A DNA stretch of 64,000 nucleotides from Senimuribacter intestinalis (GCA_943192975.1 CALPCJ010000014.1:1-64000); one strand, 5' to 3'. Numbered from the stretch's first letter, positions 16,558 through 26,322 are shown. Made by a program: numbers and translations. Notes: a model not told the origin generated them from the letters alone.

Positions 16558-19038
16558 ATGGAGACATTAGAGAACTGTAGGGAATGGGAAAAGAGAATAG
16601 GACAGGCAGGGGCGGAAATACTTCCGTATCTTTTACTGACGGGACTTACATTTCTGCTTCTCTATTTGCCTGTCGAACAGGGAGCAATCTTTGGATCAGA
16701 AGGGGATTGGTACAGTCAACATGTAGGAGCTGCGGAGGCGCTGAGGCAGACCATGCTTTCAGCAGGGGGGATTTTCCCGCAGTTTGTCGGACTCGGCGGA
16801 GGGATTAACGCATATGATCTGGCTTACTACGGATTGCTCAGACCGGATGTACTGCTTTCCTGCTTACTGCCGAATATCGAAATGAAAGAAATTATTTCAG
16901 CATATGCGGCGGCTGGGGCAGTGGTGAGTGTCAATCTTACGTATTTTTGGCTGAAGGGAAAAAGTTTCGCGATGAACTTTGCGGCTTTCGGTGCGGTGCT
17001 CATGGCGGCAGCCACGTGTTTCTTCCATGCGCATCACCAGATTATGTTTGTCAATTATATGCCGTTTCTGGTGCTGGCGCTGCTGGGCATCGACCGGATT
17101 CTCGCGGGAAAGAACAGTTTGCTTTTGACAATCGCTTTGTTTCTGATCTGTATGCACAGCTTTTACTACGCGCCGACCTGCATGGTCGTATGCTTTCTAT
17201 ATTTTGTACATCAGCTTGCGGTTTCGGGAAATACTAAAAAAGTAGTGGTTCAAATTACGGTGAAGACGGCTTTCGCAGTCGTAATTTCTATCTGCATGGC
17301 GGCGGTACTGCTCCTTCCGACGGGACTTGCGATTTTGTCTACAGAAAAGGATGCCGGTGTGTTTGCGGAGGAAGCGCTGGAGACTGTCGATTTCTCTTTC
17401 GGCGGACTTTTATATCAGCCTTACAGCTGCGGCATGACCTTGATTTCTTTGTATCTGCTGCTATTGTCTCTATGGGATAAGAAAAAACGCTGGCTGACGG
17501 CAGTGGTGCTTCTGATTCTTATGGTGCCAGCTGTTTGGTACGTACTGAGCGGATTTCTCTATGCTAGAGAAAAGATTCTGATTCCGCTGGTTCCGTTGAT
17601 TGTCTGGATTTGCACAGATACGCTGGCAAGGATATTAGAGGGCAAGCAGAAAGCGCTGATGTTGCCGGCGCTGCTTTGTGCCGTACCAATTGTGCTAAGA
17701 AAAGAAGACGCGTGGGCGCTGCTAATCTTGATAGATGGACTTGTGGTATTGGCATGGGTGCTCGTTCAGAGAATGGGGAAAATTCCCCAAAGAACAAAGC
17801 ATGTGCTTACGGCATGTCTGCTGTTGCTTCCTCTCTGTGCCAACTTTGGGGTGAACAAAGAGTTAGAGCACTGGCTGCAGAAAGATGATATGCGACAAAG
17901 CTGGTTTTCTTTCGGAGATATTACCATGTTTGCTTCAGAGCCGTTATACCGTTTTGACTATCTCAGCAATAACTACGTCAACAGTAACGTGTTGCCGGAC
18001 GGCGGTCTGAATAAGACGGCAATGTATTCCTCGGTGACAAGCAGCACCTATGGGAAATTTTATTATGATACGATGGGAAACCCAATCAGCATACGAAATC
18101 GGGTAGTTCTCATGCCAAATCAGAACAGCCTATTCAATTACTTCATGGGAATAAGGTATGTTTTGACCGGAGAACAACAGGTGCCTTACGGCTATGAACC
18201 GATTTTCAGGCGAAACGGTTACGTTCTTGCAGAAAATCCCGATGTGCTGCCTATGTGTTACGGCACCGACAAAGTGCTTTTACAGGAGAAAGCAGAGCGT
18301 GGGGGAATTAGTGAATTTCCAAAGACTTTGGCACAGCTTTGCGGTGTGAGTGCAGAAGCGCAAAATCCAGAGGAACTTTTTGAAGAAGCATTTCCAACGG
18401 TTTACGATGAGAGTGTGCAAGGAAAACACACTTTGCATTTAAAGGAAACTTTAAAGGACAAGGTCCTTGCCATATCTTTTCACATAGATAGAAAGGATGA
18501 CAGGCAGGTGCTGATTAATATCAATGGGATGGTAAACAATTTATCCTCCTGGTATGCGCCGTATCCTAATGAAAACTACGACTTCACTTATGTACTGTCG
18601 GATTCTGCAGGACTTTCAGAGCTGGAAATTGCGATGAGCAGGAGCCGCTACAATATCGAGGATATCAAAGTCTACACTTTGGATATTCCGACAGCAGAAG
18701 CGCAGGACATTGCGGTGCCGACTCTCGCAGAGGATTTTCAGGCAAACGGCAGCGATATATTTCAGGGAATAGTAACGATGAAGCAAGATGGCTATTTTGT
18801 TACATCTTATCCATATAAGAAGGGCTTTCAGATTTTGGTGGACGGGAAAGAGCAAAAGGCTGAAAAGGTCAATACCGCTTTCGTGGGATTTCCACTGGAG
18901 AAAGGAAAGCACAGCATTCAAATCAGTTATAAAGCGCCGGGGTTTGCAGCAGGAGCAGCACTCAGCGCAGCGGCGATGGCAATGCTGCTGTTATCACAAA
19001 TTATAGTATTTTTAAGGAAAAGGAAAAGAGAGAAATGA
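16558..19038 (+). CDS. YfhO-family polytopic membrane protein (surface glycosylation)
   Basis: An 826-residue protein with many hydrophobic segments in the first 450 residues (for example YLLLTGLTFLLLYLPV near 20-36), a large extracytoplasmic region from about 450 to 790, and a last helix near the C-terminus before a KRKREK tail. This is the GT-C-like architecture of YfhO proteins. In Bacillus and Listeria, YfhO-type proteins move sugars from undecaprenyl phosphate onto lipoteichoic acid together with a GtrA flippase and a DPM1-like synthase. Exactly those two genes follow, with overlapping start codons. GGAAGGG precedes the ATG. Confidence 0.85.
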   Translation: METLENCREWEKRIGQAGAEILPYLLLTGLTFLLLYLPVEQGAIFGSEGDWYSQHVGAAEALRQTMLSAGGIFPQFVGLGGGINAYDLAYYGLLRPDVLLSCLLPNIEMKEIISAYAAAGAVVSVNLTYFWLKGKSFAMNFAAFGAVLMAAATCFFHAHHQIMFVNYMPFLVLALLGIDRILAGKNSLLLTIALFLICMHSFYYAPTCMVVCFLYFVHQLAVSGNTKKVVVQITVKTAFAVVISICMAAVLLLPTGLAILSTEKDAGVFAEEALETVDFSFGGLLYQPYSCGMTLISLYLLLLSLWDKKKRWLTAVVLLILMVPAVWYVLSGFLYAREKILIPLVPLIVWICTDTLARILEGKQKALMLPALLCAVPIVLRKEDAWALLILIDGLVVLAWVLVQRMGKIPQRTKHVLTACLLLLPLCANFGVNKELEHWLQKDDMRQSWFSFGDITMFASEPLYRFDYLSNNYVNSNVLPDGGLNKTAMYSSVTSSTYGKFYYDTMGNPISIRNRVVLMPNQNSLFNYFMGIRYVLTGEQQVPYGYEPIFRRNGYVLAENPDVLPMCYGTDKVLLQEKAERGGISEFPKTLAQLCGVSAEAQNPEELFEEAFPTVYDESVQGKHTLHLKETLKDKVLAISFHIDRKDDRQVLININGMVNNLSSWYAPYPNENYDFTYVLSDSAGLSELEIAMSRSRYNIEDIKVYTLDIPTAEAQDIAVPTLAEDFQANGSDIFQGIVTMKQDGYFVTSYPYKKGFQILVDGKEQKAEKVNTAFVGFPLEKGKHSIQISYKAPGFAAGAALSAAAMAMLLLSQIIVFLRKRKREK

Positions 19039-19433
19039 AGAAATTGCAGGAATCACAAATTGTTCGTTACATTATGACGGGCGGCATGACAACAGGGGTT
19101 AACTATATCATTTACATCGGACTAATGGCACTTTCTGTCAACTATTTAACAGCAAACACGCTTGCATGGCTAGGCGCAGTAACTTTCGCCTACTTCGCCA
19201 ACAGGAAAGTGGTCTTCCACTCCAAAGGAGATAAAAAACAGGAGTTTCTTCAGTTCTTTTCGCTTCGGGCGGCAACTTTGGTCATTGAGAATTTACTGCT
19301 GCTGCTTCTGGTAGACTGCATTGGCGCAGGAAGCTTTGTGTCAAAGGTTCTCGTCAGCGTTATCACAGTGGTACTTAATTACTTTGCTTGCAAGTACAGT
19401 ATTTTTAAACAAAGGGGTGTTTCACATGAATAA
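19035..19433 (+). CDS. GtrA-family membrane protein (putative undecaprenyl-phosphate-sugar flippase)
   Basis: A 132-residue protein with four predicted membrane helices and the GtrA pattern (RYIMTGGMTTGVNYIIYIGL at the start, YFANRKVVFHSKG in the middle, FVSKVLVSVITVVLNYFACK at the end). GtrA proteins are thought to flip polyprenyl-phosphate-linked sugars. Its ATG overlaps the YfhO stop (ATGA), and the next gene begins within its last codons, so the three are translationally coupled. Confidence 0.88.
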   Translation: MKKLQESQIVRYIMTGGMTTGVNYIIYIGLMALSVNYLTANTLAWLGAVTFAYFANRKVVFHSKGDKKQEFLQFFSLRAATLVIENLLLLLLVDCIGAGSFVSKVLVSVITVVLNYFACKYSIFKQRGVSHE

Positions 19434-20364
19434 GAGAGATTTAATCAGTGTTATTGTGCCTTGCTATAATGAAGAGGAGTCTTTACCTTTATTTTACATT
19501 GAAACTGGGAAAGTACTGCGTCAGATGACGGAGGTGGACTATGAGATTATCTTTGTAGATGACGGCAGCGGTGATAAAACCAGAACTATTATGAAAAATT
19601 TGGCAGAAAAAGATGAAAAGGTCCGCTATGTAGTTTTTTCCAGAAATTTTGGGAAGGAAGCTGCGATGTACGCCGGGCTCAAAGAAGCCAGAGGGGATTA
19701 TAGCGTGATTATGGATGCAGATCTGCAGCATCCACCAGCGTTGCTGCCTGAGATGTACAAGGTTGTCAGCTGCGAGGACTATGACTGCTGCGGCGGGCTC
19801 CGCCTGAGCCGCGAAGGGGATGGTTTTCTGCGCAGTCTGTTTTCTAAAGCCTTTTACAAAATCAGCAAAGGGCTCACCCACATGGATATGACCGACGGAC
19901 ACGGCGATTTTCGTATGATGAACCGCACGGTGGTTAATGCCATTTTGGAAATGAAAGAATATAACAGGTATATGAAGGGACTTTTTTCCTTTGTGGGATT
20001 TGATACCAAGTGGATTGAGTACGAGGGTGTGGAGCGTGCAATGGGATGTACCAAGTGGAGCTTTAAGAGTTTGTTTGCTTATGCATTTGAGGGAATACTT
20101 TCCTTTTCAACGGCACCGCTGAAAGCGGCAGGTCTAATGGGAATTTTCCTCTTTCTTGCCGGTGTGGTGTTCATGGGCTGCAACCTGATACAGAGTATCT
20201 GGGTTCCGGGGGCGGTGAGCAGCTTGGACGTGATACTCTTTGTGGTACTGCTTCTGGGCAGCCTGCAAATGTTGTTCATCTATATTTTGGGCGCCTACCT
20301 GTCTAAGGATTACCTAGAAAACAAGAGACGCCCCATCTACATCGTAAAGGAAAAAAGCTGCTGA
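19426..20364 (+). CDS. GT2 glycosyltransferase, DPM1/GtrB type (polyprenyl-phosphate sugar synthase)
   Basis: A 312-residue GT-A fold enzyme. The N-terminus ISVIVPCYNEEESLP, the nucleotide-binding VDDGSGDKT near residue 44 and the DADLQHPP metal-binding segment are all present. Two C-terminal helices (about 225-295) anchor it in the membrane. It probably loads a sugar from a nucleotide donor onto undecaprenyl phosphate for GtrA and YfhO. AAGGGGTG upstream of the ATG at 19426 sets the start; the longer frame is inside gtrA. Confidence 0.88.
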   Translation: MNKRDLISVIVPCYNEEESLPLFYIETGKVLRQMTEVDYEIIFVDDGSGDKTRTIMKNLAEKDEKVRYVVFSRNFGKEAAMYAGLKEARGDYSVIMDADLQHPPALLPEMYKVVSCEDYDCCGGLRLSREGDGFLRSLFSKAFYKISKGLTHMDMTDGHGDFRMMNRTVVNAILEMKEYNRYMKGLFSFVGFDTKWIEYEGVERAMGCTKWSFKSLFAYAFEGILSFSTAPLKAAGLMGIFLFLAGVVFMGCNLIQSIWVPGAVSSLDVILFVVLLLGSLQMLFIYILGAYLSKDYLENKRRPIYIVKEKSC

Positions 20365-20372
20365 TGCAGTAA

Positions 20373-22367
20373 TTACAAGGATTCCAGCGCATCCAGACTG
20401 TGGACAGGGCTATAGCATACATGGTTTCGGCAGAGGTAAAAGTCGCTGCCTTCTTCCGGAATCTCATAATTTTTCAGATAAGGAGATACTTTATGCAGTG
20501 TCTCCTCTGTTTTTCTTGTTTTCAGCACTACGTCCATCTGAAGATCCCAAAGTCGGCACAGCGTGTCTGTGGATAGGTTTTCTGCGTCAGGCATAGTGCA
20601 GATGAGTTTGCCCTCTTCAAAAAGATCCTGGCTGACACTCCAAAGGTAAAAACTATTACCAAAGGGATAATCACTGCAGGCTCTGTCCATGAAAGCAGAC
20701 TGCTTGTCAGCAATGTCCTCCCAAAAGCTTTCACCGGTAAGAAATGCCAGTTTTTTTGTAATATGAGCAGCGACGGCATTGCCGGAAGGCATAGCCCCAT
20801 CATAAGTTTCCTTAGGGCGCAGAAAAAGTGCCTCACTGTCGGCAGCATAAAGGTAAAAGCCGCCCTCTTTAGAGTCGAAAAACAGTTTTATCATGGTGCG
20901 GCCAATCCGGTCTGCGCGTTCCAAAAAGATAGGATTGAAGGTCGTGCTGTAACATTCCAAAAGTCCCCAGATGTAGCAAGCATAATCGTCCAGCGTTCCC
21001 GAAAAGGCATAGTGACCCTGCCGCCATCTGGCAAAAAGTTTTCCCTCATCTTGGAGATGTTTCCAGATAAACTCCGCCGCGGAAAGAGCAGCTTCCAGAT
21101 AATCAGCATTTTTCAGCTGTCTTGCAGCTTTTGCAAAGGCGGCGATAGCAATTCCATTCCAGCTGGTGAGAACTTTGTCATCCTTATGGAGTTTGGTGCG
21201 TTCTAAGCGGTAGTCGTATAAAATTCGCAGCACGTCTTCGTCGGGCAGAAGACCGTGGTCTTTGGTACTCAGAAGATTGGGGATATTTTTCCCCATAAAA
21301 TTGCCTTGTGGTGTGATGTCGTATTGAGAACAGAAGGCTGCCGCAGGTTCCAGATGAAGAACACTGCGAATTTCCTCCGGTGTAAAGAGGTAATAGGTGC
21401 CCTCTTCACCGTCGCTGTCGGCATCTTGTCCACAGTAAAAGCCGCCTTCTGGATCTTTCAGTTCTCTCAGCATGTAGGAGGCGGTTTTATTTGCTACAGT
21501 CAGATAAAGGGGAGATTTTGTCTCATAGTAACATTGGCTGTACGCCATGAGCAACAGGGCATTGTCATAGAGCATTTTTTCAAAATGGGGAATAAGCCAC
21601 TTATCGTCGGTTGCGTATCGGCAGAAGCCGCCGCCAATGTGGTCAAAAATGCCGCCCAGATACATTTGGGTTAGGGTCTTTTCTGCCATAGCCAGGTATT
21701 TGTCACCTTTTTTACTTTTTTGCGCCATGAGAAACAGCAGGTTGTGCGCTGCGGGGAATTTAGGACTGCTGCCAAAGCCGCCATATTTTCTGTCGAAGTT
21801 TTTTACAAAGTATGACAGGGCTTCTGCAATAGAATTTTCTGGATTCTGTTTTGTCTGCGGTGCAGCTGCTTCCTGCTTTTGAAGAAAGGCAACTATTTGA
21901 CTGCCCTGAGTAAGGAGGGAGTCTCTGTCCTCGGTCCATTTTTGAGAGACTGCGGAGAGCAGTTCTAAAAGACCGATTTGACCGTATTTGGTATGTTTTG
22001 GAAAATAGGTTCCGGCGAAGAAAGGTGTCCTTTCAGGCGTCATGAAGATAGTAAGCGGCCAGCCGCCGGAACCGGTCATAGCCTGAGCAGCGCGCATGTA
22101 GACGCTATCGATATCGGGGCGCTCTTCACGATCCACCTTGATGGAGATAAAATGGTCGTTTAAGAAAGCGGCAACCTCTTCATCCTCAAAGGATTCGTGT
22201 GCCATGACATGGCACCAGTGGCAGGTGGAGTAGCCGATACTTAAGAATATGGGAAGGTCCTTTTCTGCAGCGAGGTCAAAGGCCTCTTCACACCAGGGAT
22301 ACCAGTTTACCGGATTTTCAGCATGCTGAAGAAGGTAAGGAGATTTTTCGTGTTTCAGATGATTCAT
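20373..22367 (-). CDS. Thioredoxin-domain protein of the YyaL/DUF255 family
   Basis: A 664-residue protein with an N-terminal DUF255 thioredoxin-like domain (MNHLKHEKSPYLLQHAENPV; GYSTCHWCHVMAHESFED near residue 45, a CxxC redox pair) and a C-terminal alpha/alpha-barrel resembling N-acylglucosamine 2-epimerases. Full length for the family, no signal peptide. The biochemical role of this family is poorly defined. It converges on the glycosyltransferase gene with only nine bases between them. Confidence 0.85.
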   Translation of the reverse strand: MNHLKHEKSPYLLQHAENPVNWYPWCEEAFDLAAEKDLPIFLSIGYSTCHWCHVMAHESFEDEEVAAFLNDHFISIKVDREERPDIDSVYMRAAQAMTGSGGWPLTIFMTPERTPFFAGTYFPKHTKYGQIGLLELLSAVSQKWTEDRDSLLTQGSQIVAFLQKQEAAAPQTKQNPENSIAEALSYFVKNFDRKYGGFGSSPKFPAAHNLLFLMAQKSKKGDKYLAMAEKTLTQMYLGGIFDHIGGGFCRYATDDKWLIPHFEKMLYDNALLLMAYSQCYYETKSPLYLTVANKTASYMLRELKDPEGGFYCGQDADSDGEEGTYYLFTPEEIRSVLHLEPAAAFCSQYDITPQGNFMGKNIPNLLSTKDHGLLPDEDVLRILYDYRLERTKLHKDDKVLTSWNGIAIAAFAKAARQLKNADYLEAALSAAEFIWKHLQDEGKLFARWRQGHYAFSGTLDDYACYIWGLLECYSTTFNPIFLERADRIGRTMIKLFFDSKEGGFYLYAADSEALFLRPKETYDGAMPSGNAVAAHITKKLAFLTGESFWEDIADKQSAFMDRACSDYPFGNSFYLWSVSQDLFEEGKLICTMPDAENLSTDTLCRLWDLQMDVVLKTRKTEETLHKVSPYLKNYEIPEEGSDFYLCRNHVCYSPVHSLDALESL

Positions 22368-22464
22368 AATAAAAACGTCCTTTCAAAGCTTTTTATATTC
22401 CTTAGTATGACCGATTTAGGGAAATTTAGACAGGAGAATAAAGTGGAGGCTGGTTAAATGAAGA

Positions 22465-22498
22465 CAAAAAAAGAGGCAATCAACAAGACTGCCTCTTA
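22465..22498 (-). terminator. Rho-independent terminator of the purine permease gene
   Basis: On the minus strand AAGAGGCA and TGCCTCTT pair (22471-22478 with 22490-22497) and are followed by a run of T. Confidence 0.82.
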
Positions 22499-22510
22499 GT
22501 TCTTTATTAA

Positions 22511-23869
22511 TTAGCGAATCAGTGTATAAATTCTGATTGCGAAAAGTAATGCGGATATCCACATAACCCAAGGAATATCTTTTACTTTTTTGGTGAGGAC
22601 CTTCAGAATAACCCATGCCAGAATGCCGAACATGATTCCGTTGGCAATGGAGTAAGTGAATGGCATGAGTACCAGGGCGAGGAACCCGCCGACCACGTCT
22701 GCAATGTCACCGTCAAAGTGCATATTTTTCACAGCGCCAATCATCAAAAGCCCAACCCAGATGAGAGCAGGTGCTGTTGCAAATCCCGGAATTGCAAGGA
22801 AAATTGGGGAGAAGAATAGTGCAGCAATAAAGAGAACAGCAGTGGTTACTGCAGTCAGACCGGTTCTGCCGCCGTTAGCAACACCGGCACTGGATTCTAC
22901 ATAGCTTGTAACAGTGGAAGTGCCCAGACATGCGCCGACGATAGTACCGCAGGCATCCGCCATGAGAGCGCCTTTTACCTTAGGCAGATTTCCCTTTTCG
23001 TCCAGCAGATTGCCTTTGGAAGCAACGCCGATTAAAGTGCCGACAGTGTCAAACAGGTCAACGTAAAGGAAAGAGAATACGATGACAAGGAACTGCACCA
23101 TGTTTTCGCCAATCCATGCAAAGTCAAAAGAGAAGAATGCAGGGGCAGCTGGGATAAAGCTTGCACCGGAAAAATCAGGGAACAAGGAATACACGCCAGC
23201 TTCAACATCAACTGCATACCAGCCGATTGCTTCTGCAATCATACCCAAAATCCAAGTAGCCAGAATGCCGATGAGGATATAGCCTTTAACGTTGAAGTGG
23301 AACAAAACTGCGGTCAGAATCAGACCAACAAGTGCAAGTACCACTTGCGGCGTTGCAAAGGAACCCAGGTTTACCAGAGTGGAAGCATCGCCGATGACGA
23401 TTCCTGCACCTTTGAAACCGATTAAACCGATAAAAAGTCCAATACCGGCAGTAATGCCGTATTTCAGATTAGCAGGCACGTCGTTTACCAGCTTTTCTCT
23501 GAAATTGCACAGAGACAGCAGAATGAAGGCAAGACCTTCCACAAGAACCGCAGCCAGTGCGATTTTCCAAGGGTCGTTGATGCCTTTTGAAGCAAGGTCA
23601 CCGCAAACGGTGAATGCAAAGTATGCGTTCAGTCCCATGCCGGAAGCAAGGGCGATAGGGTAGTTGGCAAAAAATGCCATGAACAGAGTTGCAATAGCAG
23701 CGGAAACAGCTGTTGCAGTGAAAACGCCTGCGCTGTCCATGCCGGCTACTGCGAGCATGCCCGGGTTTACTGCAAGAATGTAAACCATTGAGAGGAACGT
23801 AGTGGCGCCGGCGATAACTTCGGTTTTCACATCAGTGCCGTGTTCCTGTAGCTTGAATAATTTCTCCAT
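22511..23869 (-). CDS. NCS2-family purine permease (AzgA type)
   Basis: A 452-residue polytopic permease with the AzgA features: N-terminal EKLFKLQEHGTDVKTEVIAG, GMGLNAYFAFTVCG in the first half and GTSTVTSYVESSAGVANGGRTG in the substrate-binding helices. Members import adenine, guanine or hypoxanthine by proton symport. AAAGGAG lies upstream. The 5' region is short and shows no purine-riboswitch fold. It fits with the purine genes a few kilobases away but is not in their operon. Confidence 0.9.
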   Translation of the reverse strand: MEKLFKLQEHGTDVKTEVIAGATTFLSMVYILAVNPGMLAVAGMDSAGVFTATAVSAAIATLFMAFFANYPIALASGMGLNAYFAFTVCGDLASKGINDPWKIALAAVLVEGLAFILLSLCNFREKLVNDVPANLKYGITAGIGLFIGLIGFKGAGIVIGDASTLVNLGSFATPQVVLALVGLILTAVLFHFNVKGYILIGILATWILGMIAEAIGWYAVDVEAGVYSLFPDFSGASFIPAAPAFFSFDFAWIGENMVQFLVIVFSFLYVDLFDTVGTLIGVASKGNLLDEKGNLPKVKGALMADACGTIVGACLGTSTVTSYVESSAGVANGGRTGLTAVTTAVLFIAALFFSPIFLAIPGFATAPALIWVGLLMIGAVKNMHFDGDIADVVGGFLALVLMPFTYSIANGIMFGILAWVILKVLTKKVKDIPWVMWISALLFAIRIYTLIR

Positions 23870-23916
23870 AGTAGTACGTTTCTCCTTTGTCTTAAAAAAT
23901 AAAAATAGATATGTCC

Positions 23917-23946
23917 ATTATATATGCTAGAGGGCGCAATGTCCAA
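23917..23946 (-). promoter_or_regulatory. Promoter of the purine permease gene
   Basis: On the minus strand TTGGAC (23946-23941) and TATAAT (23922-23917) are separated by 18 bp. The start codon is about 48 bp downstream of the -10 box. Confidence 0.65.
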
Positions 23947-23997
23947 GAAAAAATTTGAATTTGGGCAGATTTTGGATAGTTTTGTCGAAATTGGTGC

Positions 23998-24026
23998 TTG
24001 AGTTTGTCTGTGTTCGGCAGTATGAT
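23998..24026 (+). promoter_or_regulatory. Promoter immediately in front of the TIGR01906 gene
   Basis: TTGAGT (23998-24003), 17 bp, TATGAT (24021-24026). The ATG at 24033 lies six bases past the -10 box, where transcription should start, so a leaderless mRNA is possible. Confidence 0.5.
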
Positions 24027-24032
24027 AAAAGC

Positions 24033-24749
24033 ATGAGAATATTAGAGTATATTGTGGGATTTGTCATGAGCCTTGCACTGGTACTGATACTATTGATTAC
24101 TGCAGTGGAGGCGGTCGTTTATTGGAGTCCCGATTATTTTAAAAGTGAATACGAAAAATATGATGTGACAACGAGTGTAGAGATGGAAATGGAAGATCTG
24201 CTTCATGTCACTGATGAAATGATGGCATATTTGCGTGGGGACAGGGAAGAACTGCAGGTGCCGACGATGGTTGCCGGGCAGTCCCGCGGATTTTTCAGCG
24301 CCAGGGAAATTGCGCATATGGCAGATGTGAAAGAATTGTTTTTTGGTGGTATGATGATAAGACGGTGGGCGATTGTAGTCTTTGTTGTGTGCTTTGGCTG
24401 GCTGTTTTTGCGAAAACGGCTTTTGCTGACTCCTAAGTTTTTACTTTGGGGGATTTTGGGCGTGCTTGTGGTCTGTGCTGTCTCCGGCTTGATTGTGGCG
24501 ACGGATTTTCACAAATACTTTGTCATCTTCCATCATATCTTCTTCGACAACGACCTGTGGCTTTTAGATCCAAAGACGGATTTGCTCATTCGCATTGTAC
24601 CGCAGCCTTTCTTTGTGGATACAACGCTGCGGATTGTGCTGACTTTTGGCGGATGGCTGGTGGCGGTGCTTATGATTTGCAGCTTTTTCGTGTGGCGGCA
24701 GCGTGTGATGCAGCGTCAGTCCCATGACACAAGACGGACTGCGGCGTGA
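24033..24749 (+). CDS. TIGR01906 (DUF1461) family integral membrane protein
   Basis: About 238 residues. A first helix (EYIVGFVMSLALVLILLITAVEAVV) is followed by an extracytoplasmic segment containing YFKSEYEKYDV and the family's F..REIAHM-like stretch, then helices near 110-130, 140-160 and 205-225. This pattern of a TIGR01906/DUF1461 membrane protein is clear; its function is unknown. I use the ATG at 24033 because the family begins just before the first helix; the longer start at 23955 would add an unusual 26-residue leader and overlap the promoter. Confidence 0.78.
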   Translation: MRILEYIVGFVMSLALVLILLITAVEAVVYWSPDYFKSEYEKYDVTTSVEMEMEDLLHVTDEMMAYLRGDREELQVPTMVAGQSRGFFSAREIAHMADVKELFFGGMMIRRWAIVVFVVCFGWLFLRKRLLLTPKFLLWGILGVLVVCAVSGLIVATDFHKYFVIFHHIFFDNDLWLLDPKTDLLIRIVPQPFFVDTTLRIVLTFGGWLVAVLMICSFFVWRQRVMQRQSHDTRRTAA

Positions 24750-24799
24750 GCAGGACATTTGCCGATTGGACCAGTGTTATAATTCTTTAGTTTTTAGAT

Positions 24800-25106
24800 T
24801 TTTGACCGCAAAGCCTTGTTTTGGGCAGATGACGGTCAGAGTTAAAATTTTTGTTTTTGAGGATTTGACCGTACTGATGCGTTTTATATGAAATGCGGTC
24901 AAAATTGGGAGCACAATGATATTTGCAATTGCAGGGATATGTAAAATAATGGGAGATTCGTTGAATTTGCCTGTAAATATAATACTAAAAATTGGAAATT
25001 CGTGTGGATTTGAGGGAGTTTAAGGGGATAGGCAGCATGTTGTTAGCAGAGGAAATGGATTTTATGACCGCAAGTTGGATGATCTGAGCAAATGCGGTCA
25101 TTTTTG
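24800..25106. repeat. Dispersed hairpins built on GACCGCA/TGCGGTC
   Basis: Three stem-loops use the same core: 24800-24839 (TTGACCGCA with TGACGGTCA, imperfect), 24864-24903 (TTTGACCGTA with TGCGGTCAAA) and 25064-25101 (ATGACCGCA with TGCGGTCAT, then T5). A fourth copy forms the alr terminator at 25120-25166. The rest of the 430-bp gap between TIGR01906 and alr shows no gene. Confidence 0.75.
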
Positions 25107-25119
25107 TAAAACAAGAATT

Positions 25120-25166
25120 AAAAAAATGACCGCAATGTCTTAGAATTGGCATGTTGCGGTCATTTT
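25120..25166 (-). terminator. Rho-independent terminator of alr built from the GACCGCA repeat
   Basis: On the minus strand AAATGACCGCAA pairs with TTGCGGTCATTT and is followed by seven T. It ends the alanine racemase transcript, whose stop is at 25183. Confidence 0.82.
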
Positions 25167-25182
25167 TGCAAAAACACGAAGT

Positions 25183-26322
25183 TTATCGAACGTAAACTTT
25201 TGGAAGTCTCTGGCCGAAAGCGCAGCAGATTTCGTAATTGATGGTGCCAGTTGCGTCTGCAATGTCGTCGGCAAGGATTGTGTTTACGCCGTCTGTACCC
25301 ATGATGATGACTTCGTCTCCAACTTTTACGTTTGGAACGTTTGATACATCAATCATGCACTGGTCCATGCAGATATTTCCGGCAATCGGGCAAACTACAC
25401 CGTTTACGATGACTTTTGCCTGTGCGGAGTACGGACGAGGATAGCCGTCTGCGTAACCCAGGGCAATGGTAGCAATTTTAGATGGTTTACTGGAAATGTA
25501 TTTTCTGCCGTAGCCCACAGAAAAGTTTTCCGGCACGTCTTTCAGGTGGACGATGTTAGCCTTGACGGACATAACCGGTTTCAGCGCCAGCTGGTTTTTA
25601 TCTACTTCATGGGAAGGATAGCAGCCGTAAAGGATAATGCCTGGACGCACTGCATCAAAGTGAATGCTCGGCAGTTCCATGATGGAAGCGCTGTTTGCAA
25701 GGGTTCTCATCGGCACGTCAACGCCTGCTGCAACCAGTGCTTCGTAAAAACGATTGTATTTTTCTTCCTGCTGGTGGGAGTAGGTCTTGTCGTATGCGTC
25801 AGCGGTGGACATGTGGGAAAACAGACCTTTGATTTTGAAACCTGCCAGCATAGCGATTTTCTTAATATCAAAAATTGCGTTATCAATGTCATCTGCAAGA
25901 TAACCGATTCTGCCCATGCCGGTATCAACAGCGATTAGACCGGAAACAGTTTTGCCTGCTTTGAGAGCGGCGTCGCTGATGGCTTTAGCATTGGAAGCGC
26001 TGCAGACCACCGGTGTGATGTCGTATTCCACGATGGTGTCTGCATACATGTCCGGCGTCAGTCCCAGCATGATGATTTCTTCTGTTGCGCCGGCCTGACG
26101 AAGCACGATGGCTTCCTGCAGTGTGGCGATGGCAAAGGTTTTTACGCCGTTGGCACGCAGCACGTTTGCGCACATTACTGCACCGTGGCCGTAAGCGTCA
26201 GCTTTGATGACGCCAATCATCTCTTTATCTGCGCCGACTTTTGCTCTGATATTTTTAATGTTGTAATCTAAATTGGTTAAATTGATTTCAGCCCATGCGG
26301 GTCTGATTGCGTCCTTATACAT
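25183..26322 (-). CDS. alr: Alanine racemase
   Basis: A 379-residue PLP enzyme making D-alanine for peptidoglycan. The PLP lysine is Lys39 in VIKADAYGHGA, the C-terminal catalytic tyrosine region is YGRKYISSKPSK...ALGYADGY, and AGNICMDQCMIDVS is the conserved late segment. Normal length. It lies 170 bp after purA on the same strand, perhaps at the end of a purB-purA-alr unit. Confidence 0.95.
   Translation of the reverse strand: MYKDAIRPAWAEINLTNLDYNIKNIRAKVGADKEMIGVIKADAYGHGAVMCANVLRANGVKTFAIATLQEAIVLRQAGATEEIIMLGLTPDMYADTIVEYDITPVVCSASNAKAISDAALKAGKTVSGLIAVDTGMGRIGYLADDIDNAIFDIKKIAMLAGFKIKGLFSHMSTADAYDKTYSHQQEEKYNRFYEALVAAGVDVPMRTLANSASIMELPSIHFDAVRPGIILYGCYPSHEVDKNQLALKPVMSVKANIVHLKDVPENFSVGYGRKYISSKPSKIATIALGYADGYPRPYSAQAKVIVNGVVCPIAGNICMDQCMIDVSNVPNVKVGDEVIIMGTDGVNTILADDIADATGTINYEICCAFGQRLPKVYVR

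Noticed and set aside
23870..23950. Purine riboswitch before the NCS2 permease gene
   Set aside because: The leader is only about 40 bases and contains no three-way junction or conserved purine-aptamer core.
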